A stretch of 64,000 bases of DNA. It comes from Stictocephala bisonia. Lineage: Eukaryota > Arthropoda > Insecta > Hemiptera > Membracidae. A program made the translations under genes and the position numbers. The notes below the pieces were generated by a model. That model searched no databases and was not told where the DNA came from. It saw only the letters and a program-made list of their open reading frames with translations. How positions within the stretch are numbered: the stretch's first letter is position 1; each line of letters begins with the position of its first letter. Shown piece by piece: positions 34,665-47,847 of the stretch. The stretch lies in the NCBI GenBank assembly GCA_035578905.1, contig JAQJVL010000808.1, positions 62,001 through 126,000 on the forward strand. Reading direction: 5' to 3'.

Positions 34665-35720
34665 CATAAGTAGGCTTATAACGACATGCCAAATTCATAT
34701 AGACCAGCCAAATGCTGGTTCCCTCTTATTATTCATCAGAAATATTATTAATAGGCTAATAACGACATGGTAAATTCATATTGACCAACCAAATTCTGGC
34801 TCCTTCTTATTATTCATCAGAAATATCATCAGTAGGCTGATACCTATATGCTAAATTCATATTGACCAGCCAAATTATGGCTCCTTCTTATTATTCATCA
34901 GAAATATCATCAGTAGGCTGATACCTATATGCTAAATTCATATTTACCAGCCAAATGCTTGTTCCTTCTTATTATTCATCAGAAATATCATCAGTAGGCT
35001 GATACCTGTATGCTAAATTCATATTGACCAGCCAAATGCTTGTTCCTTCTTATTATTCATCAGAAATATCATCAGTAGGCTGATACCAATATGCTAAATT
35101 CATACTGACCAGCCAAATTCTGGCTCCTTCTTATTATTCATCAGAAATATCATCAGTAGGCTGATACCTATATGCTAAATTCATATTGACCAGCCAAATG
35201 CTTGTTCGTTCTTATTATTCATCAGAAATATCATCAGTAGGCTGATACCTATATGCTAAATTCATATTGACCAGCCAAATGCTTGCTCCTTCTTATTATT
35301 CATCAGAAATATCATCAGTAGGCTGATACCTATATGCTAAATTCATATTGACCAGCCAAATGCTTGTTCCTTCTTATTATTCATCAGAAATATCATCAGT
35401 AGGCTGATACCTATATGCTAAATTCATATTGACCAGCCAAATGAATGTTCCTTCTTATTATTCATCAGAAATATCATCAGTAGGCTGATACCTATATGCT
35501 AAATTCATATTGACCAGCCAAATGCTTGTTCCTTCTTATTATTCATCAGAAATATCATCAGTAGGCTGATACCTATATGCTAAATTCATATTGACCAGCC
35601 AAATGCTTGTTCCTTCTTATTATTCATCAGAAATATCATCAGTAGGCGGATACCTATATGCTAAATTCATATTGACCAGCCAAATGCTGACTCATTCTAA
35701 TTGATGGCTCCTTATTATTA
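34665..35720. repeat. 81-bp tandem repeat, about 13 copies
   Basis: GTAGGCTGATACCTATATGC starts at 34832 and 34913 and recurs every 81 bp. Flanking copies at 34665-34830 are more diverged than the middle. The array abuts the 5'-truncated LINE that starts near 35735. Confidence 0.96.
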
Positions 35721-35734
35721 TTCATTAGAAATAT

Positions 35735-38700
35735 ATGTGAACAATCATCAAGCCCAAAACCAAGTAAGAAAGTTCTTAATGCTTTTACCCACTCTCAACA
35801 TAGGCCAGTGTTGGTTTCATTGGAAATTAAAATTCCTATAATTCGATATTTTCCAAGGCTTAGATGTAATTTTAATAAAGCACACTGGGAGGCCTCTACC
35901 GTCAGGCTTGAAGATAGCACCAGTTTCATTCCTCCTACAATAAGAAATTATGATCGTTTCACAAGTTTCGTCTTGTCTATTGCTGAAGCTTGCATACCGA
36001 GAGGATACAGAAATGTTTATATACCAGGATGGAGTAAGGAATCAGATGACCATTACAAGGAATTTAATGCTACCGAAAACTTCAATACAGCTAAACTGAT
36101 GCTGCACTCTCTAGACAGTGCAAAGAGAGAAAAATTGGTTAAAACTGTTGAAGATATAAACTTTACCCACAGCAGTAGAAAAACGTGGTCACTTTTAAGA
36201 AAACTCTCTAATGGTACATCTCCAAATCAAATAGAAGTGTTCCACCCGAAAGCTTCTAATATAGCTAAACGGATGACTATCCGTTTTGCTATATTAGAAG
36301 CTTATCGAAATTAGCCTGCCATCCTTCTGACAAATGTGTGCTTTACAAGTTAAATGAAATTAAAAAGAGCAAACTAGCACCCCAGGAGTCTTCAGAAATG
36401 TCACTGAGGAGAATAGATAGATAGGGTGATTTCCGCTATACCAGCAGGGAAAGCAGCCGGTCTTGACGGTACCTTTTCCGAATTTCTTATGCATACTGGT
36501 AGCAAAGTGAAACAATGGCTTCAAACTGTCTACAATAAGATAGTAGCTAAAGGCAATTTGCCAAAAGCATTTATGCGTTCAAAGTAGTAGCCGTTCTGAG
36601 GCCTGGCAAAGACCCTGAACGAGTGGAAAATTATCACCCTATATCTCTTCTTAGTGTTTGCTATAAGTTACTGGAAAGACTGTTATACAACGGAATATCA
36701 CCCATTCTTGATCCTCCTTCATTGATCCTTGATCCTCTTGAGCAGGTTGGTTTTCGTCCTGGCCGAAGTTGTAACGATCAGATGCTGGCTTTGACATCAT
36801 TTATCGAGAATGGGTTTGAAAACAAAGTTAAAAACATCTGTAGCTTTTGTTGATCTCACAGTGGCTTGTGACACAATATGGAGCAAAGGTTTGTTGTTAA
36901 AGTTCTACAGCCTCCATCCTTTTCTTTTGCGACTTCTGGAGTCAATGCTTACTGCCAGGCTAATAAAAGTTTAACTCGGTCGTGAAGAAACCTCTTTTAA
37001 ACAGCTTTAGGATGGTCTGCCAAAGGAGGCCCGTACTTGCACCTACAGCTGGTATCCTAATCACCAAGTCTAGAAAATTTATATTTGCAGACCGTATTGC
37101 TTTAGCTAATCAACACAAGAACTTCACAGCTACTGTAGAAACACTGACAAACCCTCAAAGACTTGTATTTGACTTGATCTTGCAACCCTCAAAGAATATT
37201 TTAGATCCTGGAAGCTGAATCATAACCCATCAAAAACCGAAGTAGCCTGCTAAGTAATAAAAAATTAAACATCTTTCCAAATTGTGTAAAACTCCACATT
37301 GATCATCCACAGTACCTGGGAGTAACGGTAGGTCGATTGCTGACATTTAAAAGCCATCTTAAAAAAACAGTAGCTAAAATTGAAACCAGGGCAAATTTAT
37401 TAAATTATATTGCTGGAACAACTTGAGGAACCTACGTACACGTCGTGTGTACTACTGCTTTGTCACTGGTTTATTCTGCTGCTAAATACAGTGCTCCCGC
37501 ATGGCCAGGCACGGATTTAAGGGGGGGGCGATGGGGGCGATCGCCCCCCCCCCAAACGGAAAAAAGCAAAAAATGTACCTACACGCTTAGAATAAAATGT
37601 TAATAAAATATTTGATTTACCGTCATGAAAATAACATTAGTAATTGTTACCGTCTTAATAATATTACAGTATATATAATATTCGGATGTGTAGTCTGAGT
37701 TTGTAGAAAGGAGAATTTCCGAGTCGTCGGTTGGTAATTGGTAGAACTATATATTTTCGCCGGCAACACTGCGTGTCTAGCGTCGACGTAGTGGCGAGAC
37801 GCCGAGACACTGATTGACAGACGACATTGATTTAATAGTTGAGTTATTATATTAATGGTTGTGTAATGAATGTGTTAAATATAACTATGTATTATATTAA
37901 TGGTTATGTAAATTAAAACTATGTATTATATAACTATGTTATTATATTAATGGTTGTGTAATGAATGTGTTGTAACTCTACACAGTTAACTATGTTTAAC
38001 TATGTCCAAACTATGTTTAAGTTGTTGCTCATTGAACTGTTTCCATAAAATTTTAACAATACAACATTCCAATGGAATCCATTTTATTATTTAATATTTG
38101 TGATATTAAATGTATATACTTATATGATTTCGAAGTTGTACAATTTATTTTGAAATTACATCAGGAAACTACCCCAGGGGTTCTAAGAAGTATCAATGGC
38201 AATACCTATGGCAATACCAATTTGACAATTAATTGTTTATACTAGTGTCATTAATCAGCTGTTGGAATAAATTTATGCCAAACTTATTTTCGATTACAGA
38301 ACTTAGGTATTCTTCTATATTTAAACCCTAAAAACACCCCCCAAACTGCTAAAAACAATACTTCTAGGACGTTAAAATAGCAAAAATTTTCCGGGGGAGA
38401 ACCCCAGGACCCCCCGCCTAACTGGGGGGTATTCCATACCCCCCAGACCCCCCGGCAGGTTCGCCCCCCCCAATTCACTGCTCTGGATCCGTGCCTGCGC
38501 ATGGCTAAATAGCGCACATACAAAAGTGATTGATGTCAAACTTAATAGAGCTATGAGAGCTATTAGTGGTTCACTCATGGCAACTTCACTACCTTGACTT
38601 CCGGTCCTGTGCAATATAGCTCATCCAGAAATAGGACGTCAGGAGGCACTACTTAAAGAATTCAATAAGATCTTGAATGCCCCGCACCTCCCTATTACCC

Positions 38701-39020
38701 AGGATCTCCAACGTCAAACGGTTGCTTAAAATCTCGAAAACCACCTCTATGCTCTAGTTGAGCATATCGAATTTCTCGTACAATCCTAGTTGAGCCATAG
38801 CGTGGAACAGTTTTTATGGACGAAATAAGTTGCTTATGAACGATCCGTCAATACCTGTAGATGGGATGAACCTTCCTCGTAGGGAGTGGATTCCGAACTG
38901 GAGTGGGCAGATGTACTACTGAGCAACCTGGGAGCAAACTCAAGACAGGGAAAATTGAAGGCACAACGTTGAGGAGGACAGGAACCCACTTCGGTTTGAG
39001 TGGCCACAACGGTAAGGTAA
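35735..39020 (+). mobile_element. Dead, 5'-truncated jockey-like non-LTR retrotransposon
   Basis: The sequence begins at the end of the endonuclease (HSQHRPVL near 35790) and continues with the linker (YFPRLRCNFNKAHWEAST). RT follows: IPAGKAAGLDGT near 36440, ENYHPISLLSVCYKLLERLL at 36626, EQVGFRPGRSCNDQ, then motif A AFVDLTVACDTIW near 36842. Motif C reads FADR instead of FADD near 37078, losing a catalytic Asp. LGVTV and VYSAAKYSAPAW mark the thumb region. Several frameshifts and stops break the frame, and a hAT-type element (37506-38497) interrupts it. It belongs to the same family as copies at 16290 and 52.6-55.1 kb. Clade assignment is tentative. Confidence 0.9.
37506..38497. mobile_element. 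Non-autonomous hAT-type transposon inserted in the LINE
   Basis: The termini are CAGGCACGGATTTA and, inverted, CAGGCACGGATCCA. Perfect 8-bp target duplications CGCATGGC lie at 37498-37505 and 38498-38505. Joining the flanks restores the LINE frame (SAPAW...). G/C homopolymer stretches sit just inside both ends. No transposase is present; the minus-strand frames near the right end are GC-tract products. Confidence 0.93.
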
Positions 39021-39589
39021 GTAATGTAGATTACTATTTATATGCATGTAGCCAGTCATACCAAGTAAATAATTTTGATTGTTAATATATACATTTAGGC
39101 CTTCCCATAATGCAAGCCTGATTGTGGTTTACTGTTGTAGGTAGGGATGTATATAGACATAAGCATTGACTATAGAAACGAATAGATTGCCCGAGCCAAT
39201 GCGCTTGTTGCAGACGCGTGTATGTGCTCTGACAGTGACACGACTATTGTGTGCTGGAAAGAGACAGCGAGAGGGATGCCACAGGCGCTACCTAACAAAA
39301 CCTAATGTTACCAAACATGAAAACCAGCTTCACGCAACCCATATGGGTGAACAGTCTCTTGTTTCTATAGTAATATTTTATTGCAAAACATTATCAACTA
39401 ACAATAGAAGGCTTAAAAATTAAACAAAAAACTTGGACGAAAAACTGTTCCAATAGCAAAGTAAACAAATGAAGCCGCTAATTCAAAGAAGAAGAGAAGT
39501 CTTCGAGATAGCCAGTGATAAAAGGAGATCAGTTATTTTTTTCTCCATTTAATGATCGTAAAATATTAATTGGTGTGTAATTGTGGCGC
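39021..39589. other. Intergenic DNA
   Basis: A moderately GC-rich patch at 39175-39300. No gene recognised. Confidence 0.45.
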
Positions 39590-39760
39590 CCATTATGATG
39601 ACGCGTAGCTGTCAGTTCACACGGGCCGCCTAGCACAATCACATGCCAGACTGAACTTATCAGCTGATATCTCCTTGGCTTGTTTATGGCTTCTCACAGA
39701 TCTGAAAATAGCCGGGCTAAAACAATGTGTTTGGACGACAGCTGATTAAAAAGAAGAAAA
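39590..39760. promoter_or_regulatory. Candidate non-coding regulatory island
   Basis: GC-richer unique sequence with two CAGCTG E-box-type palindromes (near 39661 and 39739) and CATTATGATGACGCG. Supported only by composition and motif content. Confidence 0.25.
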
Positions 39761-40859
39761 AAATACCGTTACATTACAAGTGGTGAACCATTTAGGGTCA
39801 AGTGTGTAGGGGTTTCCTTTTAAAATACATCCATAGAAAGTTTCAATTTTAATGTTAACAGACACAAACACTTTTTGAGCTTGAAATGGATTGCATTACA
39901 TTGTTTTGTACATTTTTATTTTAAAGGGTTCGTTTTTTTTCTATTTATTGTAAGGCCTACTCTAGTAATATGTTAGATCATTGAGTAATTATTTTACAAG
40001 ACTACGTGTATTTTACAAGAATGTGCGTGTTTGTGTACGCATTTTCAGTGCTCATGCCGAAACTTTATTCAAACTATGTGTTTAGTAAATGATTAGATTC
40101 ACACTAATTGAGATTATTTCTATCATGAATTGGTTTACACTCATTGAACTTACAAAATTAGTTCTCGGGATGCACATAAAGCTAATAATATAAATAATAT
40201 AAATTGGCTTGTAGTTATCTACAGCACCAGTCTCATACAGGTCGTGTACTGCAAGGTGATACATACCAACAGGGTCCTCAGAACGGTCTTAGAGAGTCGT
40301 TACTTGCCAGTTCCCAGTAGCCGTTTTGGTATCATTGGTAGGTGGGCTAGTCAGGCGTCATGTTAATAGAAAAGGTATTGGCGTTCAGAAATTGATTTTT
40401 AGTGAAGATTGAGAAAGGTGTAAGTTGGTTGGTAATAGAACAATTATTACAACTTTTAATGTTGATTTTCTGTCATATTGAACAGACAAGTAGGCCTAAG
40501 CTTCTATTCATAGTTTTCTAAAAACAAAGTTATTGCTAACAACAAATAAACCGATAGTTTAGAACTGGAAAATTTTCAGTTGATTAGCATGAATATTTTT
40601 CAACCGAGAAGCTACTGATATTTTATTCTAAAATACATATACAGCTACACATTTTGAGTTTTAACTTAGCATTTAACGACGTCCTTTGTTTTATTTTAAT
40701 TATGTATGTAGGCTGGTGATCAAACGAAAGGGAACATATTTAAACTAAAATCAACAACAATTAGATAACTCAAAGTTTCTTCAGTTATAACCAATTTACA
40801 AACGCATTAATATGAGCCCCTTGACACAGATACAAATTTACTGATGTAGATATTTTCCA
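39761..40859. other. AT-rich intergenic DNA
   Basis: No gene recognised. Confidence 0.5.
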
Positions 40860-40869
40860 CACGTTTTTT

Positions 40870-41115
40870 TTTTCGTGGCGCGTGGTCCGGATGGAGAGAG
40901 AGAAAGAACTCAGATTGATGAGTTCATCAGACTATTTAAATCATACGGAACAATGCAGCGACGGCAGCCAACGTTAGGACCGCTATTATTTACAGGTACC
41001 CTACAAAACACTCACACAACAGTGAGTTGGCTATTTATGAAAACATTCTCTGGCTCTCTGGTGGACGGCGGGGCTCATTCACGCGCGAGAGCCTGTGACA
41101 GTCTACGGTACAAGT
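40870..41115. promoter_or_regulatory. GC-richer unique island
   Basis: Non-repetitive and higher in GC than both flanks. Contains an open frame of 82 codons without recognisable features. Function unknown. Confidence 0.2.
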
Positions 41116-41149
41116 TATACTGAACTATTAAACTGACATTGTCTTATGT

Positions 41150-42240
41150 CCAAATAGAACTGTTGGATTAATCCCATCATAAGGCCAAATTGAACTGTAG
41201 AACTGGTAGTGACGTATGGCCAAACTGAACTGTTGAACTGGTGGTATTGTATGGCCAAACTGAACTGTTGAACTTGTGGTGTCGTATGGCCAAACTGAAC
41301 TGTTGGACCGATCCCATCATAAAGCCAAACTGAACTGTTGGATTGATCTCATCATAAGGCAAAACTGAACTGTTGGATAGATCTCATCATAACGCCAAAC
41401 TGAACTGTTGGATTGATCTCATCATAATGCCAAACTGAACTGTTGGACTGGTCTCATCATAAGACCAAACTGAACTGTTGGACTGATCCCATCATAAGGA
41501 CAAACTGAACTGTTGCACTAATCCCATCATAAGGCCAAATTGAACTGTTGGGCTGATCCAATCATAAGGGCAAACTGGACTGTTGGATTGATCTCATCAT
41601 AACACCAAACTGAACTGTTGCACTGATCCCATAATAAGGCCAAACTGAACTGTTGGACTAATCCATCATAAGGCCAAACTGAACTGTTAAACTGGTAGTA
41701 TCGTATGGCAAAACTGATCTGTTGACTTGGTGGTGTCGTATGGCCAAACTGAACTATTGGACCGATCCCATCATAAGGCCAAACTGAACTGTTGGACTGA
41801 TCCCAACATAAGGCCAAACTGAACTGTTTTACTGATCCCATCATAAGAACAAACTGACTGTTGGACTGATCCAATCATCAGGACAAACTGAACTATTGGA
41901 TTAATCTCGTTATAACGCCAAACTGAACTATAGGACTGGCCCTATCATAAGGCCAAACTGAACTGTAGGACTAATCCCATCATAAGGCCAAATTGAATTG
42001 TAGGACTGATCCCATCATAAGACCATACTGAACTGTTGAACTGTTTCCATCATAAGGCCAGCCTAAACTGTTGAACTGATTCCATCATAAGGCCAAACTG
42101 AACTGTATGACTGATCCCATCATAACGCCAAACTGAACTATAGGACTGAACCCATCATAAGACCATACTGAACTTTAGGACTGATCCCATCATAAGGCCA
42201 AACTGAACTGTATGACTGATCCCATCATAAACCCAAATCA
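41150..42240. repeat. 35-bp minisatellite, about 31 copies
   Basis: The unit is ACTGAACTGTTGGACTGATC plus CCATCATAAGGCCAA. Variants at 41200-41290 and 41695-41745 replace the middle with TGGTAGTATCGTATGG-type sequence, so at least two sub-types alternate. Minus-strand frames (NSSVWPYDG repeats) are by-products. Confidence 0.96.
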
Positions 42241-44296
42241 ATCTTTTATAGAAATAAATAATATTACTTTAATTTAAAATAAATAACGAATGTATGAAAT
42301 ACGATTATTTTAATAAACTAGGTCATGTAATTTCAATAATAACAATAATTCAATAATAACGTTCTTAATAACAATAAATTTAAAATGAAGAAATCTCATA
42401 TTATAATGCTCCTTTGCTTATTTTAGGAGAAAAACAAATTGTTAAAAAATTTAATAAATCAATATAAAACTTGCTATTAGAACTTATATACAATATTTGA
42501 CATCATTTAATAAGAAAAGTTTTCTTATTAAATAAAAAATCAGTTTTGCAAGCTCTTTGGGATAATATTTCAAATTAGTCCAGTAACTGAGTTCTCAAAA
42601 TTGCGGTGTAGAAGGAGAGGTCGAAAGCAGAAAATTTGACTTCATAACTTTATTTGGACTTGGACTGGTTAGAAGATAAATATACTAAAATTCCTCATCT
42701 CTCGGAAGTGAGTTTTGAAAGGGGGGTTAAAGGAAGTTTTGGGGGTTTCACTTCTATTTCGAAAACGGTGCAACTTTAAGAAATATGTTTGAAACAAAAT
42801 GTAAAGCTGAGAATATTCTCTACAACTTTTGTTCTTAACATTTTTTATAACTAAACTGTTTTCAAACGTTCCTAAATGTCAATATTTAAGATAGATTATT
42901 TTATCTAACGTTTTCCGTTAGAAATTCCTGTATATTCTAAATAGTTTATTGTAGAAAATCCCCTCTCAATTATAAAGCTGTAGAAAACTGTCAGGTAATA
43001 TTTTTAAATATGTACATATTTATCTTCATTAGCCCTAGATTTGTTTTTTTAAATATTCAGTAAAATGTCATATTTTTTAAATTTTAAACTGTGCGCGACT
43101 CATTATTTGAAGTAATTTTTAGCTATAACCTGCCATTTTTATGACATGTCAATGTAGACAATATAATTTCACTCCCCCTCCCTCCCGGAAATGTACAATG
43201 TGAAATCCTCTCCCTCCGATCTCCTATCTCAAGAGTTATAATTTAAACTTAAAAATATATACAACAACAACTTATAATGATACTTTATTTATATGTTAAA
43301 TAATAATAACGATATTAATAGCAAAGTTATAGAACAAATTTAGTCAAAGAGGGTGTCAAAATCATGTTTGTTGCTTTTATTGGTCTTGACAGGACAGATC
43401 TTTTATCGTCGTCAGAGTTCACGTCTTCATCCACTTCAGTAGTTGGTTCATCATATAAATGTACTGAGAGTACAGTATTCCCAGGTCTTCATAATCCTTT
43501 TCATTCAAAACATTATTTTCCATTTGAGGAGTTCCCTTGGCAGTTGTGACAAAGTTGGGGCGACCATCGAAAATCATCCACAATTACTGCAATCAGAGGT
43601 GCATATAATAATACTGTAATAATACGCCAGAATAATCGGAAGACGTTTGTTTGGAGTCAGAATGAATTACTCTATCGGATAAAAGTAGTTTTTTTATTTT
43701 ATTTTAATATTGAGAATGGCTTATTAGTTTTTCTCAGATCACAAGGAAAAGTAGCTCTGAAAGTAAGGCGTGCTTTTTTATTATACAGCACATAGCAAGC
43801 AGGTAGTTGTATGTATAGGCCCTACTATTATTTTCAAATGCAGTTTTCACAAATGTATACAATCCACCCAAACTTTTTGAAATCTCCAGACAAGTTACAA
43901 ATATACTAACCAGCATATATTTCCTTTTACCTTCGACCTATTAAAAATGAAATACTCAACTTTCTTCATAAAGCCGTAATTAACAGCTGAATTTTGCAAC
44001 TGCTGCTCTAGAAGTGTTGTTTTCATAAGTAAAAATACAAGGCTACTAGGCTTACCTCCACATGAAAAAGGGCATGTACAGTAAAGTTCTAACTTCTCTT
44101 GAATACGTGAAGAATGTTGAGGCACAGTCGATTATCCACATGGTGTTGCTAGTGATAATGATTCAGAAATACGAAGAAACTGGTAATATATTTACTTACT
44201 TGAAGACAGTTTAGTATTTACAAAACTCCCAAAAGATATGAAATTTTCATTTCCAAAAACTAAATAATATTTTTAATCCAGAAATGTAAATAATAC
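42241..44296. other. AT-rich intergenic DNA
   Basis: No gene recognised. The short frames at 43364-43549 and 43895-44125 lack recognisable domains. Confidence 0.5.
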
Positions 44297-44336
44297 TATT
44301 TAGCTCATTATTTACAGTAAAATAATGAGCTAAATA
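44297..44336. repeat. Perfect 17-bp hairpin with 6-base loop
   Basis: TATTTAGCTCATTATTT (44297-44313), loop ACAGTA, then AAATAATGAGCTAAATA (44320-44336). Confidence 0.95.
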
Positions 44337-44337
44337 T

Positions 44338-44412
44338 GGGTGGTGAAGCTTCACAGAGGGTGGCGAACCTTCACAGAGGGTGGTCAACTTCACAGAGAGT
44401 GGTGAAGCTTCG
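44338..44412. repeat. 20-bp tandem repeat, about 4 copies
   Basis: GGGTGGTGAAGCTTCACAGA and three variants follow directly after the hairpin. Confidence 0.85.
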
Positions 44413-44599
44413 TTTTAGTTCAAAGTATTTGTCAAATCAAACGATTACACGCGTATATGCAATACCTACTGCTTACAGACAATTCAAAGCCTGGATAAAG
44501 TGCAATAGGAATCGGTTTATAATATTATTCTTATGATTTATTACATGTTAAACAAAACCTAATGGACAAAAGGGATATATTTTGTGATATATATTCTAC

Positions 44600-45290
44600 C
44601 TGTCCGGGGGCATTCTTGTCGGCGATTGTCAGCGCACCTGTCGTACGTATACAACGTTACCATTCCCCGTACACATGACGTGAAAAGCTGACTCTGTTCC
44701 GCCTCTAAGCTCTAGTCAGTCTTTTCCTCTCTATTTTGGCGTACATTCATTCAGATGGCAGTAAACAGCTTTCATCACCTTGCCCTTCCATTACTCTGTA
44801 ACCGTCAAAGCCTCGAGTGTGAAATACATATGAATAAACCTGTAAACTGAAAACTCCATTAGCAGTTTAGTTGGTCTAAAACTAAAAACAAACAGACATT
44901 ATGTTGTTTGTAATTTCTCAAGACCTCAACCAAACAAGATGCAGGACAGGAAATGTCTTCAGAAACTGTGAAGTAGGATGGGGAAGGAGATACGGTAAAA
45001 CTGATAAATATAGTTTGTAATGAAGAGGAAGAGGGAAGAAGCGGTGCTCACAAAGGCACCGCTGCCGCGCGCCTAATTTGACGACATGCTATTCATCTCC
45101 CACATATAATTAGCCGGCGACACATGTGCGCGAGGCAAAAACAAACTCTTTTAACTCTAATATTTTGTTATTTGCCCGCGGTTGTATGAATGCGGATGGA
45201 CGGAGGGACCAGATTGACTGCTCTAGAATTATTGAGGGTGCCGCCCCTACCACTTCCAGCCGTCACAGAAGTTGAAAATCCTGTCGTATA
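44600..45290. promoter_or_regulatory. GC-richer unique region, candidate regulatory DNA
   Basis: Two unique GC-richer blocks (44605-44820 and 45040-45270) with several CGCG and CCGG tracts. No convincing frame. Could hold enhancers or untranslated exons. Confidence 0.25.
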
Positions 45291-45974
45291 AAGTCTATTA
45301 GAGACAACAATGAATTACTTAACGTAAAACAAATACCAATCATGAACTTTGAAAGAAAGGTTCAACACGGCTCATTCAGACGATACTCCTACCCCAAGAG
45401 AATTTACTTTCTTTAACAATTATAGCCTACTACGGAACATTTTATGTGTTTGAAATACCAACAACATTGGTCTATGATTGTGTAATTCAATTGCCAGATA
45501 CATTAGTTTTGTATGTAGACTTCAATTGAAAACCATAGTTAATTCATAACTAATCTTTATTTTTTATTTTACATAAAGCAGTATGAGCTTTATTTTACGT
45601 GTCGTCTTACCAGTATGAGCTTGAGAACAATCTTTTCATTGTGGAACGAAGTTTATAAATACTGCAATTAATTTACACAAATAAGAATATATTATTTATT
45701 CGTTTCTAGCCACCTGAATTGCGAAAATGAATAAAAAAGGTTACATGCCTTGTGTCGTCACCATTTCATTTAGATTTAATTTCTATTCGTGTTTCAATAT
45801 CATTAAATTGTATGATATGCAATCAAATTAATTTTGTTTATAAAGTTTATTAACATAACGCATTTGAATTTAAAAATTTTAATATATTTATGAATGATAG
45901 TATAACGATTTTGTTGTTTTTATTACAAAATTATAAAATATGTACTTTAAAAACAACATGAAGTCATTCTGAGA
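45291..45974. other. AT-rich intergenic DNA
   Basis: Nothing recognised. Confidence 0.5.
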
Positions 45975-46120
45975 GTTGTGGTGGTTGGCAGTTGGTGGTG
46001 GTGATAGTTGGGGGTGCGGTGGGAGTGATGGTTGTGGCATCTGGGGGTGGGAGTGATGGTGGGGGGTTGGCAGTTGGTGGTGGTGAAATTTGGGGGTTGA
46101 GGTGGGAGTGGTGGTTCAGC
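45975..46120 (+). repeat. G-rich repeat with G-quadruplex potential
   Basis: Two diverged units beginning GTTGGCAGTTGGTGGTGGTG (near 45986 and 46067) with many GGGGG and GGTGG runs. Confidence 0.8.
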
Positions 46121-46409
46121 TATCAACTTTCGCTTTTAGTGAGGCTCCTCTGAGTCTTCTTACGGAATGAAACCCGGAAAATTTTTATTATTATTGTTAA
46201 TTGACAGTTATTTTTAAGAAGTCGTTTTTATAATTTACATAAAAAATTACTAAAAACAAAAAATACAAACAAATGAAAATAGTTTGTATAAAAGTTTTTA
46301 ATGTGTACCTATTACGAATAATGAATTTTAGTTAGGGCCTACAGTTTGTTCCCTGTTTTTTTTTTTTTTATTATTATTATTATTTTCTATTTTCGCCATA
46401 CAGTTTTCA

Positions 46410-46610
46410 GTTTCTGTAGGGGCTACGCGGCCACATGCGAAAGTGGTAGGTGCGCAGTGGAGGAGAGGTCGCCGCTATTTGTTCTGGCGTGCGCGGTAGC
46501 GGCAGAGAGCGTTCAGGCAATATTTGCCTTGTGCCCCATTAGGCCTGACAAACACCCATGTTGGTCTACATTAAAGCCGTTAATGCGTAGAGGCTGGTGA
46601 CCTGCTCAAG
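46410..46610. promoter_or_regulatory. GC-richer unique island
   Basis: Sharp GC rise beginning GGGGCTACGCGGCCACATGC. No recognisable domain in the overlapping 84-codon frame. Function unknown. Confidence 0.25.
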
Positions 46611-46829
46611 AGTTTAACCTGAAAGATGCTCTGGCACGCTCAAATGACCGATCACCTTAAATGGAAGAATCCAACTACAACGAAGTCATAAAAATGTTTA
46701 TATATCATTAAAATATTGATTATGAAACACTTTTAATTTCCCTATATTGTTCTATAGTCATCCTTTAAGACGCGCAAAATACTTCAAATACCAAATCTAA
46801 CATTACAGTCGATGTACATTGCTTATAGT

Positions 46830-47600
46830 CATCTGTCGGAGCAGAAATGATGTGTACCCGAGTTTGAAGGTTGTTTGTTTACTAAGTACAGTATATGGCC
46901 TTGGAAATCCTATCACACCATTGTCTTTCTCGTTTAATCTTATGTTATGACAAATGCAGTTATGTCATAAGTTAACATAAATTATGTTGTTATAAGTTTT
47001 AATATTTTTCACCCTAGTCGGAACAAAGAAAGTGCCAGTGTTAGTTTTCACTGTGCGTCTACTTAACACTAATATTACGTAAAACCCCTTTAATGGATTA
47101 CACATACTTTAATACATAGTTGCAGGAATGTTTTCTATAAATTTTATAAATTTCTGAATTTTAAATTTTAAAGAAAAAAGTTCTTATTAATTTCCTGAAA
47201 CAATGTTGTCTTGGCTTCTAGTGGTCGTAAAATTAGTTTCTTGGTCATGTACACTAATATTATTTTCTTCTTTCAAAATTATTATTTGTAAGTAGTTGAA
47301 CTCACAGATGTTACAGTTGGTGATTTTCTTTTCTAACTAAGTATTCTAAATGCTAGACTCTGATCTACTATGTTAATGTATTTTATATTTTGTGTAGTTT
47401 CAACTGGTCACGCTACTGGATAAAGTGGCCAGTTTAATTTCTCGCTTTTTCCATTATTGTATTGCTGCCTATTACTTATGGGAAATAAATTCATTTATTC
47501 ATTTATTCATGTTTTGATCCTTATGATGTTTATGGTTTTAATACATTAAATTTATATGCGTTATTAAATGCAGTGGTTTTTAAATTGACTTAAGACACAA
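46830..47600 (+). repeat. Repeat family E, copy 1, with internal insertion
   Basis: Shares GTCGGAACAAA, GTTATGACA, TTCC.TGGCTTCT.GTGGTCGTAAA and AATGCAGTG.TTTTAAATTGA with 48790-49215. About 220 bp near 47285-47510, ending in ATTCATTTATTCATTTATTC, are extra and look like a LINE 3' end. Confidence 0.75.
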
Positions 47601-47847
47601 AACAAACTAAACAGTACAGTCAAGTCAAACAAGGCGATGGCTCTTTTATTTAACTATTCGTGAATATTTAAACTAATCTTTATATTTAATAGCACTTTTT
47701 GATATTATTAAAATTTACTATCCATAGAAATCCTGTTTATGTAATGGTTTAGATAGAATTATATAAATACATATTAGGAAAATAGAATTTTACTTAGTCA
47801 CAATAGTCATACTAACAAATTAACGTCCCATATTTAGTTAGCAGGCT

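Noticed and set aside
38284..38614. Gly/Trp/Arg-rich frames in the hAT-type element
   Set aside because: Products of the G/C homopolymer region inside the right end; not a transposase.
41177..41874. Minus-strand frames with NSSVWPYDG repeats
   Set aside because: A translation of the 35-bp array.
45975..46120. Coding region for a Gly/Val-rich protein
   Set aside because: Simple G-rich repeat with no sustained frame.
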